A stretch of 64,000 bases of DNA from Paralvinella palmiformis. Lineage: Eukaryota; Annelida; Polychaeta; Terebellida; Alvinellidae. The notes below the pieces were generated by a model, which worked only from the letters and a program-made list of their open reading frames with translations, was not told where the DNA came from and searched no databases. Made by a program: the position numbers and the translations under genes. The DNA lies in the NCBI GenBank assembly GCA_025642065.1, contig JAODUP010000459.1:62001-126000 (forward strand), written 5' to 3'. How positions within the stretch are numbered: the first letter of the stretch is position 1; the number at the start of each line of letters is the position of its first letter. Shown here piece by piece: positions 35,380-57,826 of this stretch.

Positions 35380-35705
35380 AGTTAGTAGATCTAACACTTC
35401 GTTAACAATAGCACTAACAAGTAGATCTAACAGTGAGTGGGTAGATTCTAGTCTAGTAGTAGATCTATAGATCTAGGCGAGTAGACCTAGTCTAACTTGA
35501 AGTTATGTCTAGTCTCTTATAAGCCTAATATTATGTAATAATAAGGTGGGCTAGAAAGAAATTTATCCTATAAAGTATAAGAGCCCGAAAAGGTTTCAAG
35601 TGAGTTCATGATGATGATCTAGATCTAGACGCCTAGATCTAAAAGTAGAACTAATAGACTAGTTGTAGTAGATCTAGTCTATCAATATATCATAGTAGAT
35701 CTAGC
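35380..35705. repeat. Cluster of TAGATCTA-type motifs
   Basis: AGATCT occurs eight times in about 320 bases, mostly within TAGTAGATCTA or CTAGATCTA contexts, with variants such as GTAGACCTAG. It looks like a degenerate short-motif satellite. Confidence 0.7.
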
Positions 35706-35761
35706 CTCTATCAGTCTATGGCTATGCCTACTTTAATAAGTCTGAGTAATAATATTGGACG

Positions 35762-35900
35762 TTGTTGCGTAGCCAAGCATTGGAAACCTGTTCGCCGCCG
35801 CTAAAGGTTCGAGCACTCAATGTGAATGCGCCAAATGTGCGTTTTTCTGGTGCTCAGACACGGAGCAGGAAGCCGAACATGAGACGAGGATATAAAGATC
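35762..35900 (+). mobile_element. Possible tRNA-like SINE relic
   Basis: GCGTAGCCAAGCATTGG resembles an A box and AAGGTTCGAGCACTC a B box. It is the most CpG-rich stretch nearby and could instead be kish promoter sequence. Confidence 0.3.
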
Positions 35901-36717
35901 CGAACACTCTGCTGCAACCATATGCAGTAAATCATGCATGAAATTAAAGTCAAAACTATGCTGGATTCAATGGTGAACACCAGATCATAAATTATGTTTT
36001 TTATGCACACCCTTAGACTTTAATGCAGTACAAGTATACAACTCATTTTCTGTATATACTTGTTGGAGTACTGGGCCCCTTCATATTCAACCATCCTCGT
36101 ACATTACACATCTGTCCAACACCACATAAATAAACACAGTATCTTATCAAGTTATCTAGATGCAGAAAAAACTGAATATTTGTCCACGCAAACACCAGTA
36201 TTGCAAAAAAAAATAGTTGTAAAGATATGTCGATCACTCTGGTATCACTAGGTTGTAGCAGTAGATGAGAATGAATCTTTTATAGGCAGATTCTAAGTTT
36301 CTGACAGGTCATAAAATCTGGAAAAAAGGTGTGTGACATTTGCTGTCAACCATTTAATTGCTTGGTTTACTGCCACCAAGAAAAACCTGGCTAGATCAAG
36401 TCACTGTTGACATTGTCAATTGCCATTTATTTACCATGAGTCGTAAGTTGGCACTGCATGTGAAAACTGTTGATGATATTAAGCATACCTAAAGTTACTG
36501 TATATCTTGTCTCAAAATAGCTGTAGCCCCAGTCAGACTAGTATTTTAGACTACTCACTAGCCTGAAGACAAAATCCACAAGTCCCAGGTGTCTGGGCTA
36601 CAAATTTTTCCAGTCCTGACTTAGTGATGTAGTTAGTTATAGTCTAAGTTTTATGATGTCATTTCATAAACAGGATATTACAATTTATGACATGACAATA
36701 TCATAAACTGTCAAAAG

Positions 36718-36925
36718 CAGACATGGGTTCAATTCCATTTTGTCAATTCTAATTCTACTCAATTCCATTTGGTCAATTCCACATCAAATTTAGTAATTGG
36801 AGTAGGTACTCCCAAGTACCTACTTGGAATACCTACTCCAAGTAGTTTATAATCTAAGTAGGATTATCATGGAAGAAATATTTCTGAATTAAAAAAATTA
36901 AATGGTAAATTAATTTGTGGATTTA
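36718..36925 (+). repeat. Dispersed repeat, copy 1 (hairpin plus CAATTCC repeats)
   Basis: It starts GCAGACATGGGTTCAATTCC, which contains a B-box-like GGTTCAATTCC. TCAATTCC repeats follow, then AGTAGGTACT, CCCA and AGTACCTACT, a 10-base inverted repeat, and then AGTAGGATTATCATGGAAGA. Copy 2 is at 56,462. Confidence 0.8.
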
Positions 36926-37322
36926 AATTGTTTGTAGCAAACTTCAATTCCAAACAGTACCTTAATTCAATATAATCCTATATGGTTTTGAAAACAGAAC
37001 CAGGATCTCAGATATCTGTTCATTGTCACATTATTATGATAGTTAACATTGAGAAAGACAGCATATGTAAACAATAAGTTTATGCTTGTCCGTTATAATT
37101 AGAATATCTATTAAGAGAAGGTAATTAAATTTATAAAATCATTGCGCAAACTGTTCCTTGTGCACTATTTCTCATTATCAGCTGTGCTAGTTCAAGTATA
37201 TCTTTTGAATGACTGGTAAAGTCCATGATTATAAGATACTCCCGTCATTTCCATGCAACTTGCAGCATCTTCATCACTCATTTTGTAATTATTTTCATCG
37301 TGATCTATTTCTACTTTTTCAG

Positions 37323-37432
37323 TCTGCGATTTTCAACTTCCAGAGTTTATTGACCGTGGTGCTTTTATTAATATGTACTTGTGCTTATATACGGAACATA
37401 GCTCCAAGATTGCTTGATAAAAACAAACAAGG
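37323..37432 (+). CDS. TMEM167A: TMEM167A exon 2
   Basis: It lies between CTACTTTTTCAG and GTAAGT. It encodes the first membrane span and the conserved LLDKNKQ. Confidence 0.93.
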
Positions 37433-38239
37433 GTAAGTGTATGAGGAAGCGAATTATATTCCATAAACTTGACTGCCACTTTTGTTCTAAATGATAATTT
37501 TAGGATTCTCTTCTTACCAAAGTGATGCAGAACTTGTCTCATGACTTAAACAAAACTTTGATTGCTTACATTTTGATATAGTTTTTGCTTATAATGAGCA
37601 TTTACATTTACAGCCTGTTATTGGTAAAATATGGTTTGTTTTTGGACTAAAGCTAGAAAGACTCGGTCTTAATCTACTTATTTGATCGCATATGATTAAC
37701 GTGTGCTCTGTCAGGGTGGATTATCTTCTCAGTACCAGTATTGTGACCATATTCCTTCATCCTAAATATAATCCTACGTAAGGCAGTGAGGGTCCGTGTA
37801 GTTTAAAACTGCTTGAGAAGCCATTTGCCTTTGGTTATCTGTTCATTATATGCACAGACAAGTGATTCTGACAATATTGTATAACAGTAATTGTAAAATG
37901 AGTTACAAAACTTACAATAAAATACTGTATGTGGTATGGACCATACACAGGCATCATCTAACACATAAATTATCATAGTAACGGTAAACAGAAAGCATGC
38001 AATTCAGGTGTCTTAGGGGTGGTCACTGACTTTAACCTGACCCATAAACAACTACATTGCTACTATTAATGCTGATGGGAATTTGATTTTACAGCATTTA
38101 GTTGTGTTTGAAATTCACTTATAATGCAGACTTTTTATTTTCCTATGGCATCCCCTTCCCAGAGTTTCAAGTTAAAACCGTTCTGTCTTTCTTCAGATTA
38201 CTTGGCATTTTCTGGAAATGTGCTCGGATTGGTGAGTAG

Positions 38240-38271
<32 letters not shown>

Positions 38272-38457
38272 TCTTCAAGTAGATATCAAATGTACAAACT
38301 AGTCATTTAATCAATAGGTGTATCCTTTCACATAAAGACTGGTCATTGATGCTATCTAATTGGTTTACATTTTGTTGACTTTGTAGGAGAGAGGAAGAGT
38401 CCTTACGTAGCAGTGTGTTGTGTTGTCATGGCGATTAGGATCCTCTTCTTAACATAG
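37323..38457 (+). CDS. TMEM167A: TMEM167A (kish) small membrane protein, exons 2-4
   Basis: Kish proteins are small two-span membrane proteins of the Golgi/early secretory pathway. Three phase-compatible exons (37323-37432, 38197-38231, 38387-38457) encode [68 protein letters not shown] and FLT, then TAG. With the initiator Met this is 72 residues, the usual family length. The Met alone must come from an upstream exon ending in ATG at phase 0. Candidates are the ATG before GTAATG at about 35277 (a TATATAAAG lies just upstream) and the ATG before GTGAAC at about 35970, and neither is proven. Identity is by near-identical sequence to the animal family. Confidence 0.93.
38197..38231 (+). CDS. 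TMEM167A: TMEM167A exon 3, 35 bases
   Basis: It lies between CTTTCTTCAG and GTGAGT. It encodes [11 protein letters not shown] with split Gly codons at both ends. Confidence 0.93.
38387..38457 (+). CDS. TMEM167A: TMEM167A exon 4 and stop
   Basis: It follows CTTTGTAG and encodes [20 protein letters not shown] then LT and TAG, the second membrane span. Confidence 0.93.
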
Positions 38458-38768
38458 GCAGTTTGTTGCCAATCAATCTTGTACGTTGACATGGATTTGT
38501 TTGGAAAGATATTATCAGCAAAATGTTCATATCTGTGTAATTCTTGTGTGTGTTATATTAAATCTGTCTTCTATCTACTAAGTGTTGCTTTCATTTACAA
38601 AGTTTAGCTTTGAAACTGATTTTCAAAAATTTTAGGCAGTTATTTGTATCTGAAGGTAATGAATTACCAGTAATCATTAAAGAATCGGGGTTTAATATTT
38701 TTCTTCATTTTAGCACTCATCCATAAAATGAAATTTCTGGATGAGTGGATTATTTTGGTTGACACTAA

Positions 38769-38774
38769 AATAAA
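38769..38774 (+). promoter_or_regulatory. Candidate poly(A) signal of TMEM167A
   Basis: AATAAA about 310 bases after the stop. Confidence 0.45.
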
Positions 38775-39002
38775 AATGATACAATAATTACTGGGCTCAA
38801 TTTTATCTGCAGTGGAACATTTCACATAAACGAGCTATGTAAGGTCATGAAGAAATATAAACACGATGAACAATTTAGTTTTGCTGCATAGTTGTAAATG
38901 TTTTTGGTATTACAAATGAATTCATTTTATGTAACGGTATCTACTTTACAAATATGCAATAGAACTTACACAGGAAGGACTACCATCTGCTAAATTTCTT
39001 AG

Positions 39003-39907
39003 GCAGTAAACCCTCACACATGTATGTTACACATGAGAACAAAAGATCTTCAAACACAAAAATATCATCACCACTCCCCACAAGCTTTCATCTCATCATC
39101 CAATGGACACAAAATAGTACCTTTATTGATATCATACAATGACACTCTTCATTGTTCCACAAGAAACTGATCGTTCTTCGGCTGTGCAGTTTTGTGATAA
39201 TTCTAATGAAACTGCAAAACAGCCTCGATATTAAAGGTTTTTGGTTTCCACATAATTAAAAGCTTCACAAAATGTTGAACTGCTCTAACTTGCCTAGTCT
39301 TCTGTCTTTCATTGCCTCATTCACTTCATCATATATTGTTACTATAGATATGTCAGATGTTATAACTTTACATTCTTTTTATGGATAGCTCCCAGTGTGA
39401 GTAAATTAACTTGGTCATTCAACAGCAGTCAGGCACTATTTTGATACTGACCAACAAGAAAGCATCCCTAGAATTCATGCTGTTTGTACTTTTAACTATG
39501 ACGACCTATCCAATGTAATCCAGAGGGTGTGAAAGAATATTTACACGCGGCAAGATGGTTTTCCAGCAGATATGACGAGGCTGATCGAGAGATGTTACAT
39601 TCCCAGATGAAGTCGAGGACAAATACCAGGTATTTCATCCTGACAGAAGCAACCCAGGAACTACAACATCAACAGCTTCAAATGTTCAGGCATTCTGGTT
39701 AATCTTCCAATCTGTTTCGTGTTTATGTTTGTGGGACACTTCCCTATGAAATAATCCCAGTATTTTATGTCTCAGATGCGACCAGCTCCAAAGCTGAATA
39801 AAGAATTTCCTGTTAATAGCACTAAGAGACAAGAGAGATTAGTAGTCTTTTTCAACCCAACTGCTATATCTACCACAAGGAGTCGCAGTAAAAAGGCTTC
39901 CAAATAG
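39003..39907 (+). pseudogene. Unidentified coding-like block broken by frame changes
   Basis: Successive protein-like open segments on the + strand lie in different frames. From 39003 (after TTTCTTAG): AVNPHTCMLHMRTKDLQTQK to a stop at 39168. Near 39435-39535: RHYFDTDQQESIPRIHAVCT and FNYDDLSNVIQR. At 39530-39702: GVKEYLHAARWFSSRYDEAD to a stop, overlapped by a frame reading FPDEVEDKYQVFHPDRSNPG. At 39776-39907 (after ATGTCTCAG): MRPAPKLNKEFPVNSTKRQE to TAG. I cannot join these as one phased gene. It looks like a decayed gene or mobile-element ORF. Confidence 0.35.
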
Positions 39908-41045
39908 TGAAAGACACTGTGTGTGTGTGTGTGTGTATGTGGTGGTGGCCTTTAATTGAAGAATGTCTTACTACAGTGTAGAGATAACTAGAACTGTCAA
40001 TGGAACAAAACTAATTTCTGATCTCTAACTGTTTCATGCTCACGCTCCAGCATTGTTATTAGAATAAGTGTTTGGACACTATCCTTAATCTCCTGTGTCC
40101 TCTTTGGAAAGTATGCCAGTAATTATTGGATTTGCTCCATATACCCTGGTCGTCTATTTTTCCTAAATGGCTCTTGATGTTCTTTATATATAAATATATA
40201 TATATATCTAGAACTGGATGGAAGAGACCATTAATTATAGTAGTAAATTAAGTGAGTCGTTTGTTTAGCTGCACTGCTCACATCAGAGACATATGGTCAT
40301 GTAGTGGCTCCTTAAAGGAAACCGCACATCACAATGACAGTGATATCCAAACCAGAAATTGGAAGTTGATCCTCTGCACTATTGAGGTACTTTCTGATAT
40401 TTCATGCTGTACAAGAGATGAATGAGAGGGGAAAACAAGCTCAAAAATAATAATTAAAAATATGTAATTCACAAAACGAACTTAGTTGACCTTTGACAAA
40501 CCAAAGGTTTGTGGCTAGAACTGCCAGCATTTTACATTTATTTAGCATCAAAGTAAATGAGGTTAGCTTTACAGAAGATTCTTTCCAACGATTCATGTAC
40601 TTCTTGTACTTTTCATTGATCGACTAAGAGGATGGATTACTACTTTCAATACAATATTGTTGCACCAACCCACAAAATATTTCTTCATTGTAGCCCCAAA
40701 CTGTATCATTTATTAATTTATTTGAGTAAACAAATGTGACGTTACATGTTGAAGATTTGTTTACATTCTAAGACTTCGTTTATACATCTCCTATACAAGA
40801 GCTTTATGAATAGTTTGACTATGAATAAAACCTGTTATTTTAAACAAGATAATCCTTTATATTTTATGTGGTTCAATACCTTTAAATGGGACACGATGTT
40901 GCTAGTAAATATTTATTGATTATTAAAGACGTTAGACATCAAAATTAATTTCCAAGAGCTTTTACTGGAGGAGACTATTCAAAATGAAGAAAATGTATGT
41001 GAAATGTGACAAAGGCGCTGTCATGAAATGATAACTTGTGCTTCT
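39908..41045. other. AT-rich intergenic sequence
   Basis: A short GT tract at about 39918-39936 and an AT tract near 40190. No gene is seen. Confidence 0.5.
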
Positions 41046-41335
41046 TTAAACATTTAATAATAATAATGTATATTTAATAAAGCACCCTAGCAGGAGCCAA
41101 TCAAAGGTGCTGTACAAATAATATGTAATATAATACCCCAAATGATGTCTGTAAAAACCCTGTAATGATTTAAAAGATAATAATTATTTATCTGTGAAAG
41201 CGACCTTAAATAGGTGTGTTTTTAGAACAAACTTAAAATTTCCAAGACACGACGCATTTCTAATATTTGCCGGCAACTTATTCCACAAAGTGGGGCCTGC
41301 AACACTAAACGTACAATCACCATATGACATTTAGC
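41046..41335 (-). mobile_element. 5'-truncated copy of the 29.5 kb LINE, 3' end only
   Basis: It matches 29,505-29,790 closely, including TATATTTAATAAAGC, TTATTTATCTGTGAAAGCGA and TTATTCCACAAAGTGGGGCC, in the same orientation with the same (ATT)n tail. It holds only the last codons of the RT ORF. Confidence 0.9.
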
Positions 41336-42691
41336 AAATTGCACACATGTTCGGTAATTACTTAATGTATGTAGTATTAGTGTGAACACACGTGGTGAAT
41401 GATGTTTTCAAAAAGAGCCAACACGTTGCTGCGAGGTTTATATATAATTCACTTTATGTTCTCATTAATCTGAAATTTGCTCCCAGACAGTAAATGATAC
41501 AGTCGTAATTTCAAGGAAAAATGATAAAACAATACTACACTCCAAATTACAAGAATACAAGGTAATATATTACTAAACATGCACACGTGAAAATGAGCAA
41601 CATCCCATTTTTCCATTTCTAACAGTCTCTGGTCACAAGATAACATATGTAATAGGAACATCAACTTTGGCAGCTCTTGGCGAAATTTGTCATTCATTAA
41701 AAGAGATACTTGTTGGAATGAGTGGAACATCTCTTAAGGAGGCCCCGGCTTGAAATTTAGAAGATGAACTGGCCCAGGAACCAAACGCCGGACAATGCGG
41801 TGGCTAGGACGTCATATTACATATGCATTGTGTACTGGTACGTGGTTGGCGCACGACAATGGATAGACATCGTGAAACCAAGATTACAAAATAGCAGATA
41901 CAATGGCAGAGGTTCACAGCGTCGATACAGTAAACGCTTCCTGTTCAAGTGTACGTAGCGGGATTTGATCTATACAAAGTAATACATGAACACGGCAGAC
42001 AAATATCAAATACTCGTTACCGAATACAACGTGATTATAATAAACATCTACACTAGCGAAGATGGAAATTTTCACCGATAATAATACAGTGTGCTAAAGT
42101 ACCGGATATCCGCCATATGTAAAGGGGGGAAAAACAACACGGAGTACTGCTCGATGACACAAGTGACACAGCTTTATACCCCAGCACCCCGTGCAACCAC
42201 TGCTGTGACCAGTACACAAAGACGGTGACCAGTGTAAGATGTTGGTGGCTTGCTGTAGGCTAATGACAAAAGTACGAACAAAGAGGCCGCAAAACGGTTA
42301 TGGACTCGTCTAGCATTAAACACAAAAAGTAGAGAGCACTAGGAATACGATAACCTGGTTATAATAAAGCCATTACCACTGGCACCAAACTAGTATTATA
42401 CACAACAATATGGTTCCGACGTAAATATTGCACTAGATGCTAAAGCCATTCACTGTGATGGATCAACGGCAAAAGTTCGGCGGCTTGAGGGGATTCTTCA
42501 AGTTTACATTCCTTGTCCATTATATCATTTGAAAGATTAGTTACCAGGATATGCTATGATATTGAATTACACCACTATATATATATATATATATATATAC
42601 CCCATGCACAACTTATATAGTTATGAATTAATTCTATACAATTCTAACAGCACCACGTTACTCAGTGTGATCAAATTATATTTATATATAT

Positions 42692-42731
<40 letters not shown>

Positions 42732-45700
42732 ATCAATTACTTTGAAGAAGGGTGGGTTTCCTATATCAACACACCAGCTGGCTCATGGCAACTACACATA
42801 ATAGACATGACGAATCAAAATGTTTGCAGCGAATTGTGTGTGTTATGAGAAATTGGATGCAGCAGAGGAGAACCACGCCAAATAAATGTTCAACAATGAT
42901 ATTAATAAATCGGTTCATGTTACGGGTGATGTTCACGACAAGGGATTATGGCTTAATTATTCAGTGACAGGGCATCTCGGAGCTACAAGACCCAGGCATA
43001 TAAATCTTATGACTAGAAGATAAATGAGATTTAGAAAACATTAATTTGCATTTACATTCACGACTACGGGGGTTCACAGAATGGAAAGATCACAAGAACT
43101 GTGGACAAGTGAACGGCATAGCCATTAGGCTCGGGTGAAACCAACAACGCCGCTTTATCTAGCATGCCAAGTCAGCCAGTTGGCGGTCAAGAAATAAATA
43201 AATTAAATAGTCCATTCATCACACTTTGTGTCAGAATCGGAAGCCTTTCGTCCAAGGCACGTTACGCATTCAAGATCACATCTATTTGTTCATGAATAAA
43301 CGGCGAGAACTAAAGGATGATGCCAAATGGTGGACAAAATAGAGAATCTTGTCATACAGGTAAACCATGAGGTATTGTAAGTTGTCAAATGGCGATGTCC
43401 ACAACGCTACTGGAGCAATGGAGAGGAGAAATGGCAGATGGCATGGAATTATAACGCTTCGGCTGGTCTCTATGGCAACAAGTTAATCAAAGTGTATTAC
43501 CGCTTCGTGTAAAAACTAAATGTTACCATTAAATATATAAAAATACCACACCATATATAGATAGATAGATGTCATACACTTTCTAATGTAAACAGACGTC
43601 AAGCACGTGCCCAGGAACGATTAAAAAAATATACACCATAAACAGGAGAGTAAGCACACAATTACAACAGGCCAACCTACAATGATTAAAACAAGGAACA
43701 AAAATAATGACGCCGTATACATGTACAAAGAAACCCTATACAGTTAGAGCTGCTGGTGTATCACAAAATAGCATATATAGTACAAATCTGTAATAATTCC
43801 AATGAATTAATAATGATTACATGCCAAATGGGCTAAGAATACAAAAGCATACATACATATACATGTAACACACCACACCATATGATAAGAATAATAATAA
43901 TAATGATGATAAGAACGTCAACTTTTAGCAAGTGAACTCTATACAATATGTCTACATCACAAAAGCTAGCTGATAACTACGTACCCAAAGCCTCCTCTAA
44001 GTGAGATCACATTAAAACGTTTTGTACATTTGGCCTAGGCTAGTCTTGTCTCCCGCTACACCCCCGAGGCTACCTACTAGAATGTTATTGGACTAATAGA
44101 TGATTGGATCCTGTCGCCAGATGAACAGATCAAGCCACGCCACCTACACACTGCACGCACTACCATGACTAAACGGCAACATCGTTAGTGAAACGAACAT
44201 AAGCACGAAATATCCCGGTGCAAAACCAACAACAAAGGTTTATAGCTTTTAGTGCTATGATAAAACCCAATACCAAAACACAGAACACCGTCAATTAAAA
44301 TATAAACAACGAGTTACTACAAGGTTATGTCCGTACTCGGTAATACCACGCAACCTAAAACTTAGGTAAAATCCTTCAAATTACACACAAACACATACAC
44401 ACGTGCTCAATGGTTTTTGTTTAAGCTATTCAAACAATAACCTGCCGAAATAGAAGTGGCCCAACGAAGGTCCCATGATCTTCTGGCTCAGAAAGACCTG
44501 GCCACTGTTGGTACAGCCTCCACTATGTAGTTATACCAAATTAAAAAACAACTGTATGTTGATGAAACAATGAACCAATTACGTACTCTTTCAGCAAGTT
44601 TCCTCCCCAAAAATCTGATAACGACAATATATTGGCTGATCCATAAACCGCATTGAATACTGTTCTTATTGCAGGCTGAGCCACAACATAATGAGGTCAG
44701 TAACAGCCATACAGACAAAGTTAAAATGCTAAATAGCTTTAAGTAATCAAGAGCACTGTCTAAAAACAAATTTGTAAACCACCATCGGGTGCACATAAGT
44801 GGGTATGGGTGTGTAATACGCATAGGGCTGTGTACAATGTCTGTTTGCACAACAGATGTACAAGTTTGTGCAATAAACCTCGCCATCAAGATGTTTGCCA
44901 ATAATTTCAAATGAACCCTTTCTGAGACAGGCTTTAAAAAGGAAGGCAGAACATGAGAGAAGAACACATTCAATTACGATACGGTGTGGATTACAGTAAA
45001 CTAACTGCTTCAACCAACTGCCCACAAGACTAATAACACCGGTTATACAAACCTGTGTGTGGAAAATACTAATAATGACTTTATAAAAAGGACAATAATA
45101 TAATGCGACCATCAACCTCCACTGAATGGACACCTACATATAACAACACTGGTCAATTAATACTGGCAGAAGATACAAACACAGTGGATTGCGGGCAGCA
45201 AGGTAGATGCATAAATAAATCTAAGACATGCACATGCAGACACGTCCATAAATACACTTCCTAACAACATATATAAAAACCTGGACTGCTCTACTACACG
45301 AGGTTATTAATGAATTACCAGTGGCAATTACTAATGGGATAAAGTGTAAAAAAACATACAATTTAGTCCATTAGATGTAAGTGTCCATCAACGAACATAC
45401 GGATAATGCGAATTTAACGTCAGTGACAATGAATAGTGATGCAAAACCTCTAGCACTGACAATATATTATAATTCTGCAGTAGTTTTCTGAACAGTAGTG
45501 GTGATATGTAGAAGAAAACATCTCAGACTTCGGAATGATAATCTATCCTCGCACAATTCTAGCCATTGTTACTCTCATTATTATTACTGAAATAATTGAG
45601 AATCCTGACGGAAAAAAACAACCAACGTTTTATAGCCACTAGTGAGTTTACAGTAGACATACACAATTGTGATATCACATATATAGAAAATGATTAATAT

Positions 45701-45944
45701 GTTAACAATAATACCCAGATTTTCCACACACACACAAATATGCCAAACATAGATATAGTTATACCCTATTATGAGTAAGTAATCAACTCCAATAAACATG
45801 ATACCAAGAATATAAAGTTTTGCATGCACCATCACTAATTAGGTTAAATCATTCTACAGAAAAAAGCACACCATCAGATTTGCAACAACCCTCAAAACAC
45901 ATCTACTGCTACAAACACCCATTCATAGATACAACAGAGGCATC

Positions 45945-45978
<34 letters not shown>

Positions 45979-46419
45979 CTAGCTAGATTTATAGACCTAT
46001 GATAATTCAGAAGTTTAAAAATAGAAGTTAAAAGTTGACATGTATAATGTCTATTTAGTGTCAAATAGTTCTAATCATTATGCAATTATGCAAACAAACT
46101 AATAAAATACATATGGTAGGCTATATACACGATGAGAAAGTTATGATATAGTGCTACAATGAGTTACACTTACAGGAAAATATAAAAAAGGGGACACATG
46201 GCTAAAAATATGATCATAAAAAAGTTGAGGAACCCAGTAAATCTGATATCATATTCTGGTCATCAGTAATTCTAATGTAAAGGCTCTCAGAAGCAGGTAA
46301 CATTTGGAAATGTGCAATGTACACAAAATCTCATAGCACAGAAAATTCTCAAATCACCACTTACAATCCACTTATAGCACAGAATAAACACAATACCATA
46401 TGATATAAAGGTGTGTGTA

Positions 46420-46465
<46 letters not shown>

Positions 46466-47192
46466 GGAAAGGCACAACCATGACATCTACAAGGGTGAAC
46501 GATCCCAATAGTGAATTATGTACAAACCATGGGGGTAAAATGCAATACTCTTTCTTTAAGTAAGGCTGATATGCACGATACACATTGTTATAGAGTTCTG
46601 TTTTAAATACATAGCAATATATGCACTAAATTAGCCACCAAATGGGCAAGAAACCTCAATCTCCTATCTCCCGTTTGATATACAGATTCACAATATACAT
46701 ATATATACAGTAACATCAATAGACAACATTTAACCGTATGCCAAATGCGTAGCACATTTATGGAACAGCCACTTAACATAAAATACCCAACACAAATAAA
46801 ATATCACTCATAATAGATATAAACAACTCTTCGATAAACACGCAGCCATCAAATTTTGTATCACAAGACCCTTTAATCATATTTGGGGGGGTTATCATCC
46901 TCAGAAATCATACATGACTTCACTCGGTGAGTAAAGCTAGAGTGACTTTGATTAAAAGTACCTCAGTCAGCTGCTTTTATAATTCGTTATCTAAAAAAGC
47001 TTAAAATAGATGAAGAAAATTTACATTCCAGACAGCTTTCAACCCATATCTCTGTCCTATGTACATATTTGGGTTGTGGTCAAATATAGCAAAATCCACA
47101 ATGGTTAATACTACATGCAGATATGCATGAATACTATCATGCATAAATAAATGCACATGCACACATGGATGACCAAGGTGAAAATACTACAT

Positions 47193-47230
<38 letters not shown>

Positions 47231-48378
47231 GATGTGCTGACACCATTGTTAAAAGACCAGTAGATCAGTTGGTGCAAGGGAATACTATATTAGTCACAGA
47301 TAATCAAAAGCTAAAACTGATCCCTAGGGCTAGTCTACATATGTACAAAGTTGCGCGACAAAAATATCTGCCTCTTCTCTTATAAAAGTCTTAGGTTTAG
47401 CCATCTACAAGATGACAAAAATACAACAGTCGCATCTAACTTGTACACCATTAATTACAACAGGTTTCAAAAAGTTAAAATCTTTGCTTCGAAATGGTAA
47501 AATATCTAAATCTGTCTGTACACTGTCAAGTTTGAAGGAATAACACACAAACACACAGCAATCTCTGACACTCATTAAATATACCCAGGTATTAACACAC
47601 ACACACACACACACAGCCTGGCCCACCAAGTAATATTAATCAACAGTTGCAATCACTACATCTTATTGTGGTTTGACACACCAATGCTAAAAGCCAGTAT
47701 TAAATGCCCACTGCTAATAATAACAAGAGAAACTCTAGACATAGAGAAAGCACAACAGCACAGATAAATACCTATCGTACAGACACACCGTGTGCATAAG
47801 GAACGGAAGAGAGAAAAATAATGTTAAAGTTAACATTTACCAACAGTAAGTGTAATCACATGATTAAACTAGTCTACACAATATACTGATATCCCACAAA
47901 AATACAATAAGAGCATACAATATGTCACCGATGTCTCGTATCAATAATAAATACAATTGGTGCCAAATCAAAGGCAAACAAAATAGGAGAATTAAATAGA
48001 TAAAATGTTGAAGCTTGCAAGATAAAAGGTTAAGATGGAATAACATAACAGATAAATCTGTGAACAACATCGTCGCTCATCATAACTGATAAACAACATC
48101 ATTATCATCATCATCATCAACAAATAAATGGAGACTGGATCTCCGAGGAGGTTTCTCACCGAGTGAGAATCAACCAAAAAGTAAATGTGGGCCACCATTG
48201 CGTAAAGAGGATCACACAAACCAAACAACAGCCGGCTTTTTTTCTGTGCAGCATACTACATTGACATTTACAGAACCATTTGCCCGCAGAGTGTAGACTG
48301 AACGGAGATGGCCCATCGTCGCGTCTTCTTCGCCCACCCTCAGCATCACAGAAGACCAACGGAGCCACAGGATTGGCG
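41336..48378. other. Long AT-rich interval; HIPK 3' UTR and intergenic sequence
   Basis: No coding exon is supported. AT tracts lie at about 42577-42599, 42701-42729, 45950-45977, 46433-46461 and 47195-47227, with CA tracts near 47598. Two overlapping - strand open frames at 44488-45133 have no family features. The part next to 48378 must be the HIPK 3' UTR, but no AATAAA on the - strand marks its end nearby. Confidence 0.5.

Positions 48379-57826
<9,448 letters not shown>

Noticed and set aside
37209..37322. N-terminal extension of kish from an upstream in-frame ATG
   Set aside because: TTTTTCAG directly before the conserved SAIFNFQ and the strict 72-residue family length indicate an intron boundary at 37322.
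44488..45133. Two overlapping - strand ORFs of 161 and 128 codons
   Set aside because: The composition is hydrophobic and AT-driven, no family is recognisable, and the two frames exclude each other. They are probably chance.
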